From: Palsa-504 sp963789225
GTDB taxonomy: Bacteria > Actinomycetota > Actinomycetes > Streptosporangiales > Streptosporangiaceae
Direction of reading: 5' to 3'
Assembly: GCA_963789225.1 (NCBI GenBank)
Contig: CAWBKD010000041.1
Location: forward strand, 9,962-73,961
Length of the DNA: 64,000 nucleotides
In this document: positions 61,426 to 64,000 of the stretch, one piece after another
Position numbering within the stretch: position 1 is the stretch's first letter
How the letters are laid out: every line of letters starts with the position of its first letter
Notes under the pieces: generated by a model
Seen by the model: only the letters and a program-made list of their open reading frames with translations
Databases searched by the model: none
What the model was told of the DNA's origin: nothing
Made by a program: the position numbers and the translations under genes

Positions 61426-61921
61426 TCACGACGGTGGCGACGGGCTTGGGGGAGCGACCGCCTGCGTCTCGTTGGCCTTCCGCCAGGCGTCGAGTTCGGA
61501 CCAGGACGTGCCGGCGTTGCCGGAGGCCCAGAGGAACGCGTTTTCGGTGGGGAACGCCCAGGCCTATGACGGGAAGGGCGCGCCGCCGCTGTCGTACGTC
61601 CAGCACTCCAGCGTCTGGCCGTCCTGCGGGGGGAAGTACCTGTTACTCCAGGGCACGATCCCTGTCTGGCTGCAGCCCTGCGGCGGGCAGCCCGTGCCCG
61701 CCGGAGCGGGATCAAGGCTATCCAGTTGTTGAAGTTCTGCAAGGTCGCCGGCGCCGGAACTCCTCGTCCGAGGCCAGCGCGGGCGCCAGGACCTTGAGGG
61801 CCACCTGGCGGCCGAGTCGCTCGTCCACGGCCCGGAACACCACCGCCATCCCGCCTGCGCCGACCTGCTCCTCCAGCAGGTACCCGGCCACCCGCGAACC
61901 CGGGGCCAGCCCGTCCAGCAC
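61426..61921 (-). pseudogene. Ser/Thr protein kinase remnant with internal deletion
   Basis: From GTG 61919-61921 the frame encodes the start of a PknB-type kinase: GYLLEEQVGAGGMAVVFRA (Gly loop) and QVALKVLAP (ATP-binding Lys), then ends at EEFRRR. The next recognisable sequence, in another frame, is an extracytoplasmic-type tail (WSNRYFPPQDGQTLECWTYDSGG), then a TAG at 61565-61567 and WAFPTENAFLWASGNAGTSW. The catalytic loop, the transmembrane segment and the middle of the protein are gone. About 165 codons remain of a gene that would normally exceed 400. Confidence 0.55.
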
Positions 61922-62124
61922 CCCGCCGCCACCGCTACCACCGCTCCTCCAGCCGCGAGCCAGGCCCGGTGACCAAAGGAGGGTCCGGCAGTGTTTCCCA
62001 GGCGGGGCGCGCGACCCGATTATCCAAGCTGCGTCGTGGATTTATCAACGCGCCCGGCGCGGCCGTCGCGGTCCGGGCTCCGGTCGATTGCGGGTCCCGG
62101 CTGAACCGTGGTACAACGAGCCGA

Positions 62125-62360
62125 ATGATCACCGCTCCGGACCCTGCGCAGCCCGCCGCCGCAGGTAATGAGGCCAACGCGGCGGCGGCCGTTCATGTCA
62201 CCGGCCTGCTGAAGCGGCACGGCAACGTGGTCGCTCTCGCGTGGTGTCGATCGTGATCCTGCTGACGATCATTCCCGTGGTCCCGGCGGCGCGGCTCGCC
62301 GGCGCCGGGGCGGTCACCAGGTCCGCGCGAGGCGTCCCGGTCGGCGAGGCGGGCGGCTAG
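62125..62360 (+). pseudogene. ABC transporter remnant (ATPase start joined to permease end)
   Basis: ATG 62125 starts AVHVTGLLKRHGNVVALA, the first strand of an ABC ATPase, and is lost within about 40 residues. Directly after, another frame encodes VSIVILLTIIPVVPAARLAG, the last helix and tail of an ABC-2-type permease, ending at TAG 62358-62360. A large deletion between two adjacent genes would give this. The TAG overlaps the GTG of the decarboxylase. Confidence 0.4.
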
Positions 62361-63940
62361 TGGGGCCTGAGGAGTTCCGGGCCGCTGGCCATGAGCTGAT
62401 CGACTGGATCGCGGACTACCGGGCCAGGATTCCGCAACTGCCCGTGCAGGCACAGGTGGAACCGGGTGAGGTAGCGGCCAAGCTGCCGGGCCGGGCCCCG
62501 GAAGAGGCCGAACCGTTCAGCCGGGTGCTGGCCGACCTCGACGCCGTCGTGGTCCCCGGGGTAACCCAGGTCCAGCATCCGCGCTACTTCGGGTGGTTCC
62601 CCTCCAACGCCTCCCTGCCTTCCGTGCTGGGCGACCTGGCCACCTCCGGGCTCGGGGCGCTCGGGATCACCTGGCAGTCCGCCCCCGCGCTCACGGAGGT
62701 CGAGGAGGTCGTCGTCGAGTGGCTGCGCGAGCTGACGGCGCTGCCCGACTCGTGGAAGGGCGTCATCCAGGACACGGCCTCCACCGCGTGCCTCGTCGCC
62801 CTGCTCGCGGCCCGCGAGCGCGCGACCAACTACTCCGAGGCGCGCGGCGGGATGCAGGCCGAAGGCGCGCCGCTCACCGTTTACACCACCGAGCACGCGC
62901 ACTCCTCGATCGCGAAGGCCGTCGCCCTGGCCGGGTTCGGGCGGGACAACCTGAGGTTCGTCGGCGTCGACCCGGTCACGTACGCGATGCGGCCCGAGGC
63001 GCTGGCCTCGGTCCTGGAGGCTGACGTGGCGGCCGGCCGGCGCCCCGCCGCCGTCGTGGTCAACGTCGGTACCACGGGCACGACGGCCGTCGACCCGCTC
63101 GCGCAGATCGTCCCGCTGGCCCGCCGGTACGGGATGTGGGTCCACGTCGACGCGGCCATGGCGGGATCGGCCCTGCTGCTGCCGGAGATGCGCTGGCTGA
63201 TCGACGGCGTGGAAGGCGCCGACTCCCTGGCCTGGAACCCGCACAAGTGGCTGGGCACCGTGCTGGACTGCGCGCTGCTGTACGTCGCCGACCCCGGCCA
63301 CCTGATCCGGGTCATGTCGACCAACCCGTCCTACCTTCGTTCGGCCGTGGACGGCGAGGTGACCCAGTTCAAGGACTGGGGCATCCCGCTGGGTCGGCGA
63401 TTCCGGGCCCTGAAGCTGTGGTTCCACCTTAGGCTCGACGGAGTGGAGGCCATCCGGGCCCGGCTGCGGCGCGACCTGGACAACGCCCGCTGGCTCGCCG
63501 ATCAGGTCTCCTCCACCCCGGGCTGGCGGGTCCTGGCCCCGGTCAACCTGCAGACCGTCGTGCTCAGGCACGAACCGGCAGGGCTGGTCTCCGGCACAGG
63601 CGCGGTGCTGGACGCCGATGCGCTGAACGCGCACACGCTGTCGTGGGTGGACTCGGTCAACCGGTCGGGGGCCGCCCTGCTCACGCCGTCCCTGCTGGAC
63701 GGCACCTGGTCCGTCCGGGTCTCGATCGGAGCCGAGGCCACCGAGCGCGAGGATGTCGAGGAACTGTGGAGCCTGCTGCAGGTCACGGCCGTGCCTGCTG
63801 GACGGCACCTGGTCCGTCCGGGTCTCGATCGGAGCCGAGGCCACCGAGCGCGAGGACGTCGAGGAGCTGTGGGGCTTGCTGCCGCGAGCCGCTGGCAGGT
63901 CGTCCGGCGTCAGCCCGGCAGGGTCTTGTCGAACCAGTGA
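62360..63940 (+). CDS. PLP-dependent aromatic-L-amino-acid decarboxylase (group II)
   Basis: This is a group II decarboxylase: HPRYFGWFPSNASLPSVLGDL, TEHAHSSIAKA with the ring-stacking His, HVDAAMAGSALL with the pyridine-binding Asp, and WNPHKWLG with the Schiff-base Lys. It removes CO2 from Trp, Tyr, Dopa or a similar amino acid. After LLDGTWSVRVSIGAEATEREDVEELW the frame enters a duplicated copy of the same 3' segment shifted by one base, so the last ~45 residues (PAGRHLVRPGLDR on) are out of frame. The natural protein probably ended near residue 475. It overlaps the convergent GNAT gene. Confidence 0.75.
   Translation: MGPEEFRAAGHELIDWIADYRARIPQLPVQAQVEPGEVAAKLPGRAPEEAEPFSRVLADLDAVVVPGVTQVQHPRYFGWFPSNASLPSVLGDLATSGLGALGITWQSAPALTEVEEVVVEWLRELTALPDSWKGVIQDTASTACLVALLAARERATNYSEARGGMQAEGAPLTVYTTEHAHSSIAKAVALAGFGRDNLRFVGVDPVTYAMRPEALASVLEADVAAGRRPAAVVVNVGTTGTTAVDPLAQIVPLARRYGMWVHVDAAMAGSALLLPEMRWLIDGVEGADSLAWNPHKWLGTVLDCALLYVADPGHLIRVMSTNPSYLRSAVDGEVTQFKDWGIPLGRRFRALKLWFHLRLDGVEAIRARLRRDLDNARWLADQVSSTPGWRVLAPVNLQTVVLRHEPAGLVSGTGAVLDADALNAHTLSWVDSVNRSGAALLTPSLLDGTWSVRVSIGAEATEREDVEELWSLLQVTAVPAGRHLVRPGLDRSRGHRARGRRGAVGLAAASRWQVVRRQPGRVLSNQ
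63691..63882 (+). repeat. direct repeat of the decarboxylase 3' segment (103-bp period)
   Basis: Copy 1 (63691-63779) and copy 2 (63794-63882) match at 85 of 89 positions by eye; the first 63 bp are identical. The period of 103 bp is not a multiple of three. Three of the four differences are silent when each copy is read in its own coding frame, the fourth is Ser/Gly. Confidence 0.85.
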
Positions 63941-64000
63941 TGCGCGTAGGGCTCGTCGTTGAACGGCGCGACCTCGCGGTAGCCGGCCGTCCGGTATAGG
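63910..64000 (-). CDS. GNAT family N-acetyltransferase, C-terminal fragment
   Basis: The reading frame enters from the right edge and ends at TGA (complement 63910-63912). It encodes LYRTAGYREVAPFNDEPYAHHWFDKTLPG, the classic C-terminal block of small GNAT acetyltransferases (G-[YF]-REV..FN..PYAHHWF). Only about 29 residues are visible. It converges on and overlaps the duplicated end of the decarboxylase. Confidence 0.75.
   Translation of the reverse strand, partial: LYRTAGYREVAPFNDEPYAHHWFDKTLPG

Overview
The window is about 64 kb of very GC-rich DNA that reads as an actinobacterial chromosome. The signs are strong third-position G/C bias, many GTG starts, ATGA/GTGA stop-start overlaps, a mycofactocin-type SDR, a mycothiol-type maleylpyruvate isomerase-like protein and a PaaX-family regulator. 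No rRNA, tRNA, CRISPR array or transposase was seen. The genus cannot be named from the sequence alone.

Layout. (1) 1-8.0 kb is a patchwork of unrelated genes: an aldehyde dehydrogenase tail, a phosphotransferase, a broken GNAT, a nitrilase homologue without its catalytic Cys, a PPOX-fold protein, an MPI-like/MFS pair, a truncated DNA glycosylase, a BrnT/BrnA-like toxin-antitoxin pair whose toxin has an amber codon, and an EamA transporter. (2) 8.2-14.0 kb encodes a sugar-acid route of Weimberg type: a DapA-family lyase, an IlvD/Edd dehydratase and a 2-oxoglutarate semialdehyde dehydrogenase, with a PaaX-like regulator. (3) 14.0-60.0 kb is a roughly 46-kb catabolic island for an unknown carboxylic acid. 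It holds five acyl-CoA ligases, four CaiB/BaiF genes (one a tandem fusion, one of racemase type), three acyl-CoA dehydrogenases, three crotonases, five SDRs, a thiolase, two HpaB/AbfD-fold proteins, an AtuA-like (DUF1446) protein and a separate DUF4387 protein, a sugar-type ABC importer, a ketosynthase-like protein, and a B12-dependent acyl-CoA mutase with its own cobalamin subunit and MeaB chaperone. (4) 60.0-64 kb has an amidohydrolase with a DUF59 partner, remnants of a Ser/Thr kinase and an ABC transporter, an aromatic amino acid decarboxylase with a duplicated C-terminus, and the end of a GNAT gene.

How the island may work (inference). A small polar ligand is imported by the ABC system at 30.7-34.7 kb. 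Carboxylates are activated by the ligases or by CoA transfer and then processed by dehydrogenation, hydration, SDR oxidation and thiolysis. A branched intermediate would be rearranged by the mutase. Regulation is visible: a 12-bp near-palindrome close to ATTGTATACAAT recurs seven times, only in intergenic DNA. At four promoters it lies 16-17 bp downstream of the same TTGACG -35 box. An FCD-type GntR regulator is encoded in the island (39602-40420), in an operon that itself carries a site, so an autoregulated GntR regulon is the simplest reading. A second inverted repeat precedes the operon that ends in a TetR gene, and a LysR regulator lies at 45.3 kb.

Two cautions. Several island genes (TetR, ketosynthase, one CoA transferase, the mycofactocin SDR, one acyl-CoA dehydrogenase) are broken by single-base indels, mostly in short G/C runs. 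This may be recent decay or sequencing error. The two ends of the window contain several genes with internal deletions.
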